DNA of 64,000 bases from Streptomyces sp. NBC_01264 (GTDB lineage: Bacteria; Actinomycetota; Actinomycetes; Streptomycetales; Streptomycetaceae). Below, one piece after another: positions 8,883-18,108 of the stretch (position 1 is its first letter; every line of letters starts with the position of its first letter). The DNA lies in contig NZ_JAPEOX010000001.1 of assembly GCF_026340675.1 (NCBI RefSeq), positions 5,456,001 through 5,520,000 of the forward strand, given 5' to 3'. The position numbers were made by a program, and so were the translations under genes. Below the pieces are notes generated by a model. That model was not told the origin of the DNA. It did no database searches and saw only the letters and a program-made list of their open reading frames with translations.

Positions 8883-8922
8883 CCGGGGCGGCCGGGATCC
8901 TTCGGGACCCCGGCCGCCCCGG
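8883..8922 (+). terminator. Strong hairpin terminator after the lipoprotein gene
   Basis: A 14-bp GC stem (CCGGGGCGGCCGGG with its complement) topped by TCC-TTCG-GGA, with one A-C mismatch. The UUCG tetraloop makes it very stable. Confidence 0.8.
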
Positions 8923-9127
8923 CGCATGCCCGGGCGCCTGTCCGGGGGCGGGGCCGCGGACAGGACGGCCGACACTCCGCGGACGGCGCGAGCCGTACGG
9001 AGCTGCGCCCCGTCGGGGCCCGTCCCGGGCCGCCGTCCCCGGGCGGGAGCTCGCGGGGCGCGCCGGGCGCCCACGCCGAAGGCCGTGTGGCGCGGGCATT
9101 GGCGGCGGCAGCGGCCACAATGGGCGG

Positions 9128-10687
9128 GTGAGTACCACCAGCCTTCCCCCCGGTCTGCCCGCCCACCTCCCCTCGTCGGCCCGCGCGGCCGAGCTCCGCG
9201 CCGCGTTGCTCGCCGCGGGCTTCACCGCCGACGGGCTGCTCGACCTGCTCGGCGCCCCGGCGTACGCCGCCCTGGCCCGCAGCGAGACGGTCCCCGCCCT
9301 GCGCGCCACGCGGAGCCACGGCGACGGGCCGCTCGCGAGCCTGACCCGGCTGTTCCTGCTGCGGCAGCCGGTGCCGTACGTGCACGCCGCGGCCGCCCTG
9401 CCCGTGGACGCGGCGCTGGCCGACGGCTGGTTGAGGCAGGAGGGTGACGAATTGCACGCCACCGTGGACGTGCGCCCGTACGGCGGTCCCGACGGCGAGG
9501 ACTGGTTCATCGTCTCCGACCTCGGCTGCGCCGTCGGCGGGGCCGGTGGCATCGGCAGCCGCGAGGAGGGCGTGGTCCTCGGCGTCGGTGGCGCCTCCAC
9601 GACGCTGGCCGGGATCACCGTCCGTACGCCGGTCGGCTCGGCCCTCGACGTCGGCACCGGATCCGGGATCCAGGCGCTGCACGCCGCCCAGCACGCGACC
9701 CGGGTCACGGCGACCGATGTCAACCCGCGGGCCCTGGAATTCACCCGGTTGACGCTGGCGTTGTCGGGAGCCCCCGAGGCGGAACTGCTCGCCGGGTCGC
9801 TGTTCGAGCCGGTCGGCGAGGCCACGTACGACCTGATCGTGTCGAATCCGCCGTTCGTGATCTCCCCGGGAGCCCGGCTGACGTACCGGGACGGCGGGAT
9901 GGGCGGCGACGACCTGTGCCGGACCCTGGTCCAGGAGGCCGGGGCGCGGCTCAACCCGGGCGGATACGCGCAGTTCCTGGGCAACTGGCAGCACGTGGAC
10001 GGCGAGGACTGGCACGACCGGGTACGGGCCTGGGTGCCGCGCGGCTGCGACGCCTGGATCGTGCAGCGTGACGTGCAGGACGTGACGCAGTACGCGGAGC
10101 TGTGGCTGCGCGACGCGGGCGACCACCGCACCGACCCCGCCGAGTACGAACAGCGGTACGAGGACTGGCTGGACGAGTTCGAGGCCCGCAAGACCAAGGC
10201 GGTCGGCTTCGGCTGGATCACGCTGCGGCGCAGCGACGCGGCCGAGCCGTCGATCGTGGTCGAGGAGTGGCCGCACTCGGTGGAACAGCCGCTCGGTGAG
10301 GCCGTCCTGGAGCACTTCGCGCGCCAGGACTACCTGCGCGACCACGATGACGCGGCCCTGCTCGCGGGCTATTTCCGGCTGACCGCGGAGGTCGTGCAGG
10401 AGCAGGTCGGCGCGCCCGGCGCGGAGGATCCGGAGCACGTCGTGCTCCGGCAGAACCGCGGCATGCGGCGTGCCACCAAGGTCGACACGGTCGGGGCGGG
10501 CTTCGCCGGGGTGTGTGACGGATCACTGAGCGCGGGGCGGATTCTGGATGCCATCGCCCAATTGGTGGAGGAGGACCCGGTGGTCCTGCGGGACCGGACG
10601 CCCGAGGCGATCCGGATGCTGGTGGAGCAGGGGTTCCTGGAGCCGCTGACCGGGGCGGAAGCCGGAGCGGAAGCCGCGGGGGAGTAG
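9128..10687 (+). CDS. Class I SAM-dependent methyltransferase, HemK/PrmC-like
   Basis: A 519-residue protein. The central Rossmann methyltransferase fold shows ALDVGTGSGIQALHAA (motif I, SAM binding, about residues 175-190), TATDVNPRALEFTRL (motif II) and DLIVSNPPFVISPG. The NPPF signature is that of N-methyltransferases acting on amide or exocyclic amino nitrogens. An N-terminal domain (1-165) and a long C-terminal domain (360-519) of unknown role flank it. Start is GTG at 9128. It is a conserved neighbour of hppA and topA. The substrate (protein glutamine, rRNA or other) cannot be read from sequence. Confidence 0.85.
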   Translation: MSTTSLPPGLPAHLPSSARAAELRAALLAAGFTADGLLDLLGAPAYAALARSETVPALRATRSHGDGPLASLTRLFLLRQPVPYVHAAAALPVDAALADGWLRQEGDELHATVDVRPYGGPDGEDWFIVSDLGCAVGGAGGIGSREEGVVLGVGGASTTLAGITVRTPVGSALDVGTGSGIQALHAAQHATRVTATDVNPRALEFTRLTLALSGAPEAELLAGSLFEPVGEATYDLIVSNPPFVISPGARLTYRDGGMGGDDLCRTLVQEAGARLNPGGYAQFLGNWQHVDGEDWHDRVRAWVPRGCDAWIVQRDVQDVTQYAELWLRDAGDHRTDPAEYEQRYEDWLDEFEARKTKAVGFGWITLRRSDAAEPSIVVEEWPHSVEQPLGEAVLEHFARQDYLRDHDDAALLAGYFRLTAEVVQEQVGAPGAEDPEHVVLRQNRGMRRATKVDTVGAGFAGVCDGSLSAGRILDAIAQLVEEDPVVLRDRTPEAIRMLVEQGFLEPLTGAEAGAEAAGE

Positions 10688-10891
10688 GCCGGCGGTGGCC
10701 GTGCGCCCGGCGCACACCGGCGTCCGGGCGGTCGGAGCCGGGGCAGGACCTGCGCCGGGGCCGGGGCGGGACCCTGAGCCGGAGCCGGGATGTCACCCGG
10801 GGTTCGCCTGCTGTCCGCCCCGGGCTGCGATCCTCCGGTCAGCGGGTTCCGGGGGGAGCCCGAGAGCGGCCCGGGGGATGAGGGGGACGGC

Positions 10892-11089
10892 ATGGAGCAC
10901 GGTCCGGCGATCTTCGCGGCGGCCGTGTTCCTGCTGTTCGGGGGCGCTCTGCTGGCCTGGACGGGGGCGCGCGCAGTACGCGGCGCGCCGGTGGCCGAGG
11001 GTGTGCGCCCCGTCGTGGCCGTACCGCTGGCGCTGCTCGCCGGCGGGGTCTCGCTGGCCCTCGGGGTCTGGTGCCTCGGACGGCTGTGA
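10892..11089 (+). CDS. Small two-helix membrane protein
   Basis: A 65-residue protein starting MEHGPAIFAAAVFLLFGGAL with two hydrophobic helices (about 6-26 and 44-62) separated by a short polar loop. ATG at 10892 has AGGGGG six bases upstream and is preferred over the in-frame upstream start at 10790, whose extension is low-complexity. A similar small protein lies before topA in other Streptomyces. Function unknown. Confidence 0.7.
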   Translation: MEHGPAIFAAAVFLLFGGALLAWTGARAVRGAPVAEGVRPVVAVPLALLAGGVSLALGVWCLGRL

Positions 11090-11586
11090 GGGCGGGGGCG
11101 GTGCCGCTCCGGCGATGACGCCCGGGCGGTGCCCGCTCCGGCGGGGGCGCCGGATGGTGTCGCTCCGGCGGCATCGGACCGGCCGTGCGGCTCCGGTGCT
11201 GGTCGGACCGGCCGTGGTGGGCGCTTCGGGCCGGCCGGGGCGTGGCTCACGGTTCGTGGCCCCGGCTGATCGGCCGGATGTCGCTCACGCTCCGGCGGCG
11301 CGCCGGGTTTCGCCTGGTCGTCCCGAATGCGCGCAGGACCGTAAAGACACAAGAACACCGACGTGAAGAGGGGTCCGGGGGCGGGGCCAGACGGCCCTTC
11401 GGCCACCCTGCCCGGTGAGTGCGCAGGGCCTGGCGCGGCATCCGGGCGGCAGAAATGGCACTTGTCGGGTTACCGTTCGAGTGGCCGTTGCGGGCTTCTG
11501 CCGTTTGACACGGGGGCGGGTTGTACCGTCACACTCCGCAGCGTCGCCGTACTGCGACCGAGTGCCGACCGGAGAGAAGAGCCAAG
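11090..11586. promoter_or_regulatory. topA upstream region
   Basis: No gene is supported in these 497 bases. GCTCCGGCG recurs four times in 11104-11172. A TTGACA hexamer at 11505-11510 is a candidate -35 box for topA, and TACCGT lies at 11524-11529, closer than a normal spacer. Promoter positions need mapping. Confidence 0.45.
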
Positions 11587-14418
11587 TTGTCCCCGACTAG
11601 CGAGACCGCAAAGGGCGGCCGCCGACTCGTCATCGTCGAGTCCCCTGCCAAGGCGAAGACGATCAAGGGCTATCTCGGCCCCGGATACGTCGTCGAGGCG
11701 AGCGTCGGGCACATCCGCGACCTCCCCAGCGGCGCGGCCGAGGTTCCCGACAAGTACACCGGTGAGGTCCGCCGTCTCGGTGTGGACGTCGAGCACGACT
11801 TCGCGCCGATCTACGTCGTCAACGCCGATAAGAAGGCCCAGGTCAGGAAGCTCAAGGAGCTGCTGGCCGAGTCCGACGAACTCTTCCTCGCCACCGATGA
11901 GGACCGCGAGGGCGAAGCCATCGCGTGGCACCTGCAGGAAGTCCTCAAGCCCAAGGTCCCCGTCCACCGGATGGTCTTCCACGAGATCACCAAGGACGCG
12001 ATCCGCGACGCCGTCGCCAACCCGCGCGAGCTGAACCAGCGCATGGTCGACGCCCAGGAGACCCGCCGCATCCTCGACCGCCTCTACGGCTACGAGGTCT
12101 CGCCGGTCCTGTGGAAGAAGGTCATGCCGAAGCTGTCGGCGGGCCGCGTCCAGTCGGTGGCCACCCGCATGGTGGTCGAGAAGGAGCGCGAGCGCATCGC
12201 CTTCCGCTCGGCCGAGTACTGGGACCTGACCGGCACCTTCGCCACCGGCCGCGCCGGTGACGCCTCCGACCCCTCCACGCTGGTCGCCCGCCTGAACACG
12301 GTGGACGGCAAGCGCGTGGCGCAGGGTCGCGACTTCGGTTCGACGGGGCAGCTCAAGAGCGAGGTGCTGCACCTCGACGAGACGAACGCGCGGGCGCTGG
12401 CCGCCGCGCTGGCGGAGACCTCGTTCGCTGTCCGGTCGGTCGAGTCCAAGCCGTACCGCCGCTCCCCGTACGCCCCGTTCCGTACGACGACGCTCCAGCA
12501 GGAGGCCTCGCGCAAGCTCGGCTTCGGTGCGAAGGCGACGATGCAGGTGGCGCAGAAGCTGTACGAGAACGGCTTCATCACCTACATGCGTACCGACTCC
12601 ACGACGCTCTCCGACACCGCGGTGTCGGCGGCCCGTGCGCAGGTCACGCAGCTCTACGGCGCCGAGTACCTGCCGGAGAAGCCCCGCGTCTACGCGGGCA
12701 AGGTCAAGAACGCGCAGGAGGCGCACGAGGCGATCCGTCCTTCGGGTGATCGTTTCCGCACCCCGGCCGAGACAGGTCTGACCGGCGACCAGTTCCGCCT
12801 GTACGAGCTCATCTGGAAGCGCACCGTCGCCTCCCAGATGAAGGACGCGGTCGGCAACTCGGTGACCGTGAAGATCGGCGGCCGGTCGGCCGACGGCCGG
12901 GACGCCGAGTTCTCGGCCTCCGGCAAGACGATCACCTTCCACGGGTTCATGAAGGCCTACGTCGAGGGCGCGGACGACCCGAACGCCGAGCTCGACGACC
13001 GTGAGAAGCGTCTCCCGCAGGTCGCCGAGGGCGACGCGCTGTCGGCCGAGGACATCACGGTCGACGGCCACTCGACCAAGCCGCCGGCCCGCTACACCGA
13101 GGCCTCGCTGGTCAAGGAGCTGGAAGAGCGGGAGATCGGCCGCCCGTCGACGTACGCGTCGATCATCGGCACGATCCTGGACCGCGGGTACGTCTTCAAG
13201 AAGGGCACGGCGCTCGTGCCGTCCTTCCTGTCGTTCGCCGTGGTCAACCTGCTGGAGACGCACTTCGGGCGGCTCGTCGACTACGACTTCACCGCCAAGA
13301 TGGAGGACGACCTCGACCGCATCGCGCGGGGCGAGGCCCAGTCCGTGCCGTGGCTGAAGCGCTTCTACTTCGGTGCGGAGGACGCGACCGAGGTCGTGCC
13401 GGCCGATGGTGACGCGCTCGGCGGTCTGAAGGAGCTGGTGACCGACCTGGGCGCGATCGACGCCCGGGAGATCTCCTCCTTCCCCGTCGGCGAGGGCATC
13501 GTGCTGCGCGTGGGCCGCTACGGGCCGTACGTGGAGCGCGGCGAGAAGGACTCCGAGGGCCACCAGCGGGCGGACGTCCCCGAGGAGCTGGCTCCCGACG
13601 AGCTGACGGTCGAGTACGCGGAGGAGCTCTTCGCGAAGCCGAGCGGCGAGTTCGAGCTCGGCAAGGACCCGATCAGCGGGAACGAAATCGTCGCGAAGGA
13701 CGGTCGCTACGGGCCGTACGTGACGGAGATCCTGCCCGAGGGCACGCCGAAGACGGGCAAGAACGCGGTGAAGCCGCGGACAGCCTCGCTGTTCCAGTCG
13801 ATGAGCCTGGACACGGTCACGCTCGAGGACGCCCTGCGCCTGATGTCCCTTCCCCGGGTCGTCGGCGTGGACGCGGAGGGTGCGGAGATCACCGCGCAGA
13901 ACGGCCGCTACGGCCCGTACCTGAAGAAGGGCACGGACTCGCGGTCGCTGGAGACCGAGGACCAGCTCTTCGCCATCACCCTGGAGCAGGCGCTCGCGAT
14001 CTACGCGCAGCCGAAGCAGCGGGGGCGCGCGGCCGCGAAGCCGCCGCTGAAGGAGCTGGGGACGGACCCGGTCAGCGAGAAGCCGGTGGTCGTCAAGGAC
14101 GGCCGGTTCGGTCCGTACGTGACGGACGGCGAGACGAACGCGACGCTGCGGCGGGACGACGACGTCGAGACGATCACGCCGGAGCGGGGCTACGAGCTGC
14201 TGGCGGAGAAGCGCGCCAAGGGGCCGGTCAAGAAGACGGCCAAGAAGGCTCCCGCGAAGAAGGCCCCGGCGAAGAAGGCCCCGGCGAAGAAGGCGACGGC
14301 GACGAAGACCGCTGCCGCCAAGACGACGACGACGGCCAAGAAGGCGACGGCCAAGAAGACGGTCGCGAAGAAGACGACCGCGAAGAAGACGGCGGCGGCC
14401 GCTCCGGCGGACGAGTAG
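11587..14418 (+). CDS. topA: DNA topoisomerase I
   Basis: A 943-residue type IA topoisomerase that relaxes negative supercoils. The Toprim domain opens with RRLVIVESPAKAKTIKGYLG and has the acidic ATDEDREGEAIAWHL. The active-site tyrosine is Y333 in FITYMRTDST. Later the GRYGPYV motif recurs, typical of the actinobacterial C-terminal repeats that replace zinc fingers. The last 60 residues are a run of KKAPAKK/KKT repeats, the lysine tail that gives Streptomyces TopA its processivity. The start is the rare TTG at 11587 (protein starts M-SPTSETAKGG as in relatives). Confidence 0.97.
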   Translation: MSPTSETAKGGRRLVIVESPAKAKTIKGYLGPGYVVEASVGHIRDLPSGAAEVPDKYTGEVRRLGVDVEHDFAPIYVVNADKKAQVRKLKELLAESDELFLATDEDREGEAIAWHLQEVLKPKVPVHRMVFHEITKDAIRDAVANPRELNQRMVDAQETRRILDRLYGYEVSPVLWKKVMPKLSAGRVQSVATRMVVEKERERIAFRSAEYWDLTGTFATGRAGDASDPSTLVARLNTVDGKRVAQGRDFGSTGQLKSEVLHLDETNARALAAALAETSFAVRSVESKPYRRSPYAPFRTTTLQQEASRKLGFGAKATMQVAQKLYENGFITYMRTDSTTLSDTAVSAARAQVTQLYGAEYLPEKPRVYAGKVKNAQEAHEAIRPSGDRFRTPAETGLTGDQFRLYELIWKRTVASQMKDAVGNSVTVKIGGRSADGRDAEFSASGKTITFHGFMKAYVEGADDPNAELDDREKRLPQVAEGDALSAEDITVDGHSTKPPARYTEASLVKELEEREIGRPSTYASIIGTILDRGYVFKKGTALVPSFLSFAVVNLLETHFGRLVDYDFTAKMEDDLDRIARGEAQSVPWLKRFYFGAEDATEVVPADGDALGGLKELVTDLGAIDAREISSFPVGEGIVLRVGRYGPYVERGEKDSEGHQRADVPEELAPDELTVEYAEELFAKPSGEFELGKDPISGNEIVAKDGRYGPYVTEILPEGTPKTGKNAVKPRTASLFQSMSLDTVTLEDALRLMSLPRVVGVDAEGAEITAQNGRYGPYLKKGTDSRSLETEDQLFAITLEQALAIYAQPKQRGRAAAKPPLKELGTDPVSEKPVVVKDGRFGPYVTDGETNATLRRDDDVETITPERGYELLAEKRAKGPVKKTAKKAPAKKAPAKKAPAKKATATKTAAAKTTTTAKKATAKKTVAKKTTAKKTAAAAPADE

Positions 14419-14424
14419 TCGCAG

Positions 14425-14459
14425 AAGCGGGGCCCGCGCACTGCGCGCGGGCCCCGCTT
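14425..14459 (+). terminator. topA terminator
   Basis: A perfect 15-bp stem (AAGCGGGGCCCGCGC with complement) and a five-base loop, followed by TTTGTGCTTTT. It begins six bases after the topA stop codon. Confidence 0.9.
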
Positions 14460-14470
14460 TGTGCTTTTCA

Positions 14471-14600
14471 GCCGTCCGGCGTTTGAGGACCGGGGTCTGG
14501 GGCGGAGCCCCAGGAGCCTCGGGCGCAGCCCGGGGTCCGAGGGTCAGGGCGGAGCCCTGGGAACGGTGGAAGGGCGGGTAGGGGACCAGCCCCGCGCAGC
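14471..14600. repeat. Dispersed Streptomyces intergenic repeat, copy 1
   Basis: Contains the words GTCCGGCGTTTGAGGAC, GGCGGAGCCC (twice) and GAACGGTGGAAGGGCGGGTA. The same words recur at 53530-53620 and, in the opposite orientation, at 51784-51840 and 53416-53490. Confidence 0.8.
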
Positions 14601-14706
14601 GGCGGCACGGGCCCGGGGCCGGACCCCGGAAGGTGGGTCCGGGGTCACACTCCGACCTTGTCCACAGCCCTCCGCACCCGCCCAGCGCAGCGGATAGGCT
14701 GGGCGG

Positions 14707-17700
14707 ATGACGCGAGCCGAGCAGCCAACGGTCGTGACCGCCACCGCCGAGACCCCCGACACCGCCCCCTCCTACGACGAAGCCCTCGCCGCGGACTCCC
14801 GCGAGCGCGCGGTGCGCGCCCTGCTGCGCACCCCCGGGTTGCGCCGTCTGTGGAGCGCGCAGCTCGTGAGCGGCATCGGCGATGCCCTCGCCCTGCTGGT
14901 CCTGGTGCTGCTGGTCCTCCAGGCGGCAGTGGACCAGGGGGCCTTCGGCGGTGGTTACGCCGGCTGGGCCCTCGCCGTCGCCGCCGTCTTCGGCGTCCGC
15001 GTACTGTCTACCGTCCTGTTCGGCGCGGTCCTCCTCGGGCCGCTGTCCCAGCTCACCGCCCCCGGCGGCAAGCTGGACCGCCGCTGGACGATGATCGGGG
15101 CCGACGCGATCCGGCTCGGACTCTTCGTCGTGGCCCCGCTGTGGCTCGACTGGATCGGCCCGAACGCGCTGACCGCCCTGCTCGCCACCGTCTTCGTCTC
15201 CGGAGCCGCCGAGCGGCTGTGGGGGCTGGCCAGGGACAGCGCCGCGCCCGGTCTGCTGCCGGCGCCGCCGCCGGAGGGGGCGACCGTACGGCCGCTGCCC
15301 GATCACCTCGACGCCCTGCGCCGGCTGAACCTGCGTACCGCCTTCGCCGCCCTGCCGGTCGCCGCGGCCGCGCTGCTCGCCGCGACGCTGATCGGCAAGG
15401 CGCTCGGCCTCGGCATCGGCTGGTTCGCCGAGAACCAGGCGGCCCTCGGCTCGTACGTGGCCTCCGGCCTCTTCGCGGCCTCCGTGTCGCTGCTGCTCCC
15501 GCTCGTGCTGCCTGCGACGAAGACCCCGCGGCCCCGCTCCCCGCTGGAGGGCCTGCGGGCCCCCAAGGCGGGGGACCGGCCGGAGAAGGGGCGTACGGGG
15601 GCCATCCCGCTGCTCGTCCTCGTCTGCGGAGCCGTCGCCGGAGCCATCGCCTCCGCCGCCGCCGTGGCGGTCCTGCACGCCGCGGACCTGGGGGGCGGAG
15701 CGGCCGCGTTCTCGCTGTTCGTACTGGCCCTGCTCGGCGGCACCGCGCTGGGCATCCGCGCCACGCAGGCCGGCAAGGTCCTGCCCGCCCTGTCCCGGCG
15801 ACGCCTGCTGGCGCTGGCCGTCGGCGTGGCCGGGCTGGCGCTGCTGCTGACCGGGCTGGTTCCGGACACCTCGACGGTGGTGTTCCTCTCGCTGCTGGCC
15901 GGTGGCGCCGCGGGAGTCGCCGCGAACACCGGGCACACGCTGCTCGACCAGGAGACCGAGGAGTTCCGCAGGGCCCGGGTCACCGAGCACCTGCAGGCCG
16001 TCGTCCGGGTCTGCGTGGCCGTCGGGGCCGTGGCCGCCCCGCTGCTGGCCGCCCTGATCGGACCGCACCGGCTGGCCGCCGGCGAGGTCGTCTTCGCGCA
16101 CGGCGGCGCGGCCTTCACCCTGATGCTGGTCGGCGCCCTGCTGCTGCCGGTCGCCGTCATCGTCCTGGCTAAGGCCGATGACCGCGGCGGCGTACCGCTG
16201 CGCCGCGACCTGCGCGAGGCGCTGCGCGGCGGGGAGCCGGTGCAGGCCGCGTCCGACGCCGGGTTCTTCATCGCCCTGGAGGGCGGCGACGGCGCCGGCA
16301 AGTCCACCCAGGTCGAGGCGATGGCCGACTGGATACGGGCCAAGGGCCACGAGGTCGTCGTCACGCGCGAGCCCGGGGCCACCCCGGTCGGCAAGCGGCT
16401 GCGCTCGATCCTGCTCGACGTGTCGTCCGCCGGCCTGTCGAACCGCGCCGAGGCCCTGCTGTACGCGGCCGACCGCGCCGAGCACGTGGACACCGTCGTA
16501 CGGCCCGCCCTGGAGCGCGGCGCGGTGGTCATCTCCGACCGCTACATCGACTCCTCGGTGGCCTACCAGGGCGCCGGCCGGGACCTGTCCCCGACCGAGA
16601 TCGCCCGTATCTCGCGCTGGGCCACCAGTGGCCTCGTACCGAATCTGACCGTGCTGCTCGACGTGTCGCCGGAGACGGCCCGGGAGCGGTTCACGGAGGC
16701 GCCGGACCGGCTGGAATCGGAGCCTGCGGAGTTCCACCAGCGGGTGCGGTCCGGATTCCTGACCCTGGCCGCGGCCGACCCCGGTCGCTACCTGGTGGTC
16801 GATGCGGGCCAGGACCCGGAGTCGGTCAGCACCGTCGTGCGCCACCGGCTGGACCGGATGCTCCCGCTGTCGGAGGCCGAGGTGGCCGCGCAGGCGGAGG
16901 CCCGCCGGCTCGCCCTGGTGGAGGCCGCGCGCAAGGCCGAGGAAGAAGCGGCGCGCAAGATCGAGGAAGCCCGGCTGCTGGCCGAGGAAGAGGCCCGCAA
17001 GGTCCGCGAGGCGGAGGAGGCCCGGATCGCGGCCGAGGCCGAGGCCGCCCGCAAGGAGCGTGAGGCGCGGCTGCGCGCCGAGGAGGAGGCCCGCGAGCGG
17101 GCCGAGGCCGAGCGGCTGCGGCGGGAGGCCGAGGAGAAGGCCCGCGCGGTGGAGGCGGAGCGGCTGCGCAAGCAGGCGGAGGAGGAGGCCCGGCTGCACG
17201 CCGAGGCCGAGGAGCGCCGGCTGGAGAAGCAGCGGCGGGCCGAGGAGGCCCTGCTGAGGGCGGAGGAGGCGCGGCGGCTGGCCGAGGCCTCGGCGGCGGA
17301 GGCGGCGGCGAAGTCCGCGGGTGCTGCGGCTGCTGCTGCCTCGGCGTCCGTGGCGGCGGCTGCGCCTGCTGCCCCGGCGGCTCCCGTCGCCCCCGCGGCT
17401 CCGCCGGCCCCGCCGGCTTCCGCGCCCAAGGCGGACCTGCGCAAGGACTCGCACCCCCCGCACCCCGACGAGGCCGTGACGATCGAGACCCCGGTCGTCA
17501 AGCGGGTCGTGCAGCCGGACGACGTCACCCAGACGGTCCCGGTCCCGAAGGCCGATCCGGCGACGGGTCCGGCGGACGAGACGGCGGTCCTGCCGCCCGT
17601 ACGCCCCACGGGCGCGGGTGAGGCGCCGGCCACGCGGCCGGCGGCGCCCCGGGCCTCGTACTCCGCGTCGCGGCCGACGGCCCGGCGCCCCGAGGAGAAC

Positions 17701-17940
17701 CCGGCCGACCGGGTCCCGCCGGGCATCTTCCGTGACTCGGGCAACGACGCGACCCGTGAACTGCCGCTGCTCACCGACGTCACCGACGTCACCGAGGCCG
17801 GCCGGCCGCGCCGGCCGCGCTCGGACTGGGCGGAGGAGACTCCGCTGGACGATCTGCCGACGCTGGCGGACGAACTGCTGGGGCGGGGCCGGGACGACGA
17901 GGACGACCAGGGCCGGGGCCGGGGGCCGCGCCGCGGCTGA
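14707..17940 (+). CDS. tmk: Thymidylate kinase fused to an N-terminal MFS-like membrane domain
   Basis: A 1,077-residue fusion. Residues 40-500 are about twelve hydrophobic helices of a major-facilitator-like domain. Residues 520-725 are a complete dTMP kinase: P-loop GGDGAGKS (526-533), VVVTREPGAT and SDRYIDSSVAYQG. Residues 725-880 form a long charged coiled coil (AEEEAARKIEEARLLAEE type), then an Ala/Pro-rich linker and an acidic C-terminal tail. The kinase phosphorylates dTMP for DNA synthesis. This fused architecture is seen in other Streptomyces between topA and holB. Why a kinase is tethered to the membrane is unknown. Confidence 0.93.
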   Translation: MTRAEQPTVVTATAETPDTAPSYDEALAADSRERAVRALLRTPGLRRLWSAQLVSGIGDALALLVLVLLVLQAAVDQGAFGGGYAGWALAVAAVFGVRVLSTVLFGAVLLGPLSQLTAPGGKLDRRWTMIGADAIRLGLFVVAPLWLDWIGPNALTALLATVFVSGAAERLWGLARDSAAPGLLPAPPPEGATVRPLPDHLDALRRLNLRTAFAALPVAAAALLAATLIGKALGLGIGWFAENQAALGSYVASGLFAASVSLLLPLVLPATKTPRPRSPLEGLRAPKAGDRPEKGRTGAIPLLVLVCGAVAGAIASAAAVAVLHAADLGGGAAAFSLFVLALLGGTALGIRATQAGKVLPALSRRRLLALAVGVAGLALLLTGLVPDTSTVVFLSLLAGGAAGVAANTGHTLLDQETEEFRRARVTEHLQAVVRVCVAVGAVAAPLLAALIGPHRLAAGEVVFAHGGAAFTLMLVGALLLPVAVIVLAKADDRGGVPLRRDLREALRGGEPVQAASDAGFFIALEGGDGAGKSTQVEAMADWIRAKGHEVVVTREPGATPVGKRLRSILLDVSSAGLSNRAEALLYAADRAEHVDTVVRPALERGAVVISDRYIDSSVAYQGAGRDLSPTEIARISRWATSGLVPNLTVLLDVSPETARERFTEAPDRLESEPAEFHQRVRSGFLTLAAADPGRYLVVDAGQDPESVSTVVRHRLDRMLPLSEAEVAAQAEARRLALVEAARKAEEEAARKIEEARLLAEEEARKVREAEEARIAAEAEAARKEREARLRAEEEARERAEAERLRREAEEKARAVEAERLRKQAEEEARLHAEAEERRLEKQRRAEEALLRAEEARRLAEASAAEAAAKSAGAAAAAASASVAAAAPAAPAAPVAPAAPPAPPASAPKADLRKDSHPPHPDEAVTIETPVVKRVVQPDDVTQTVPVPKADPATGPADETAVLPPVRPTGAGEAPATRPAAPRASYSASRPTARRPEENPADRVPPGIFRDSGNDATRELPLLTDVTDVTEAGRPRRPRSDWAEETPLDDLPTLADELLGRGRDDEDDQGRGRGPRRG

Positions 17941-18108
17941 GGTGGCCGACTTGGCCGACGCCGCCCGCGCGGCCGACGGCGGTGGCGGGTACGGCGGGTG
18001 ACGGCCGGGGTCGTCGTGGGGGCCGGCTGACGGGGATTGTCAGGGGGAGCCGCCACACTGGGTGAGCAGACGGCACGGACGGTACGCGAGGGAAAGGCGG
18101 TGGGCGGG

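Noticed and set aside
11470..17463. An open frame of almost 2,000 codons on the minus strand opposite topA and tmk
   Set aside because: It is the mirror of strongly coding plus-strand genes in very GC-rich DNA. Its product is Arg/Gly/Leu-rich without domains.
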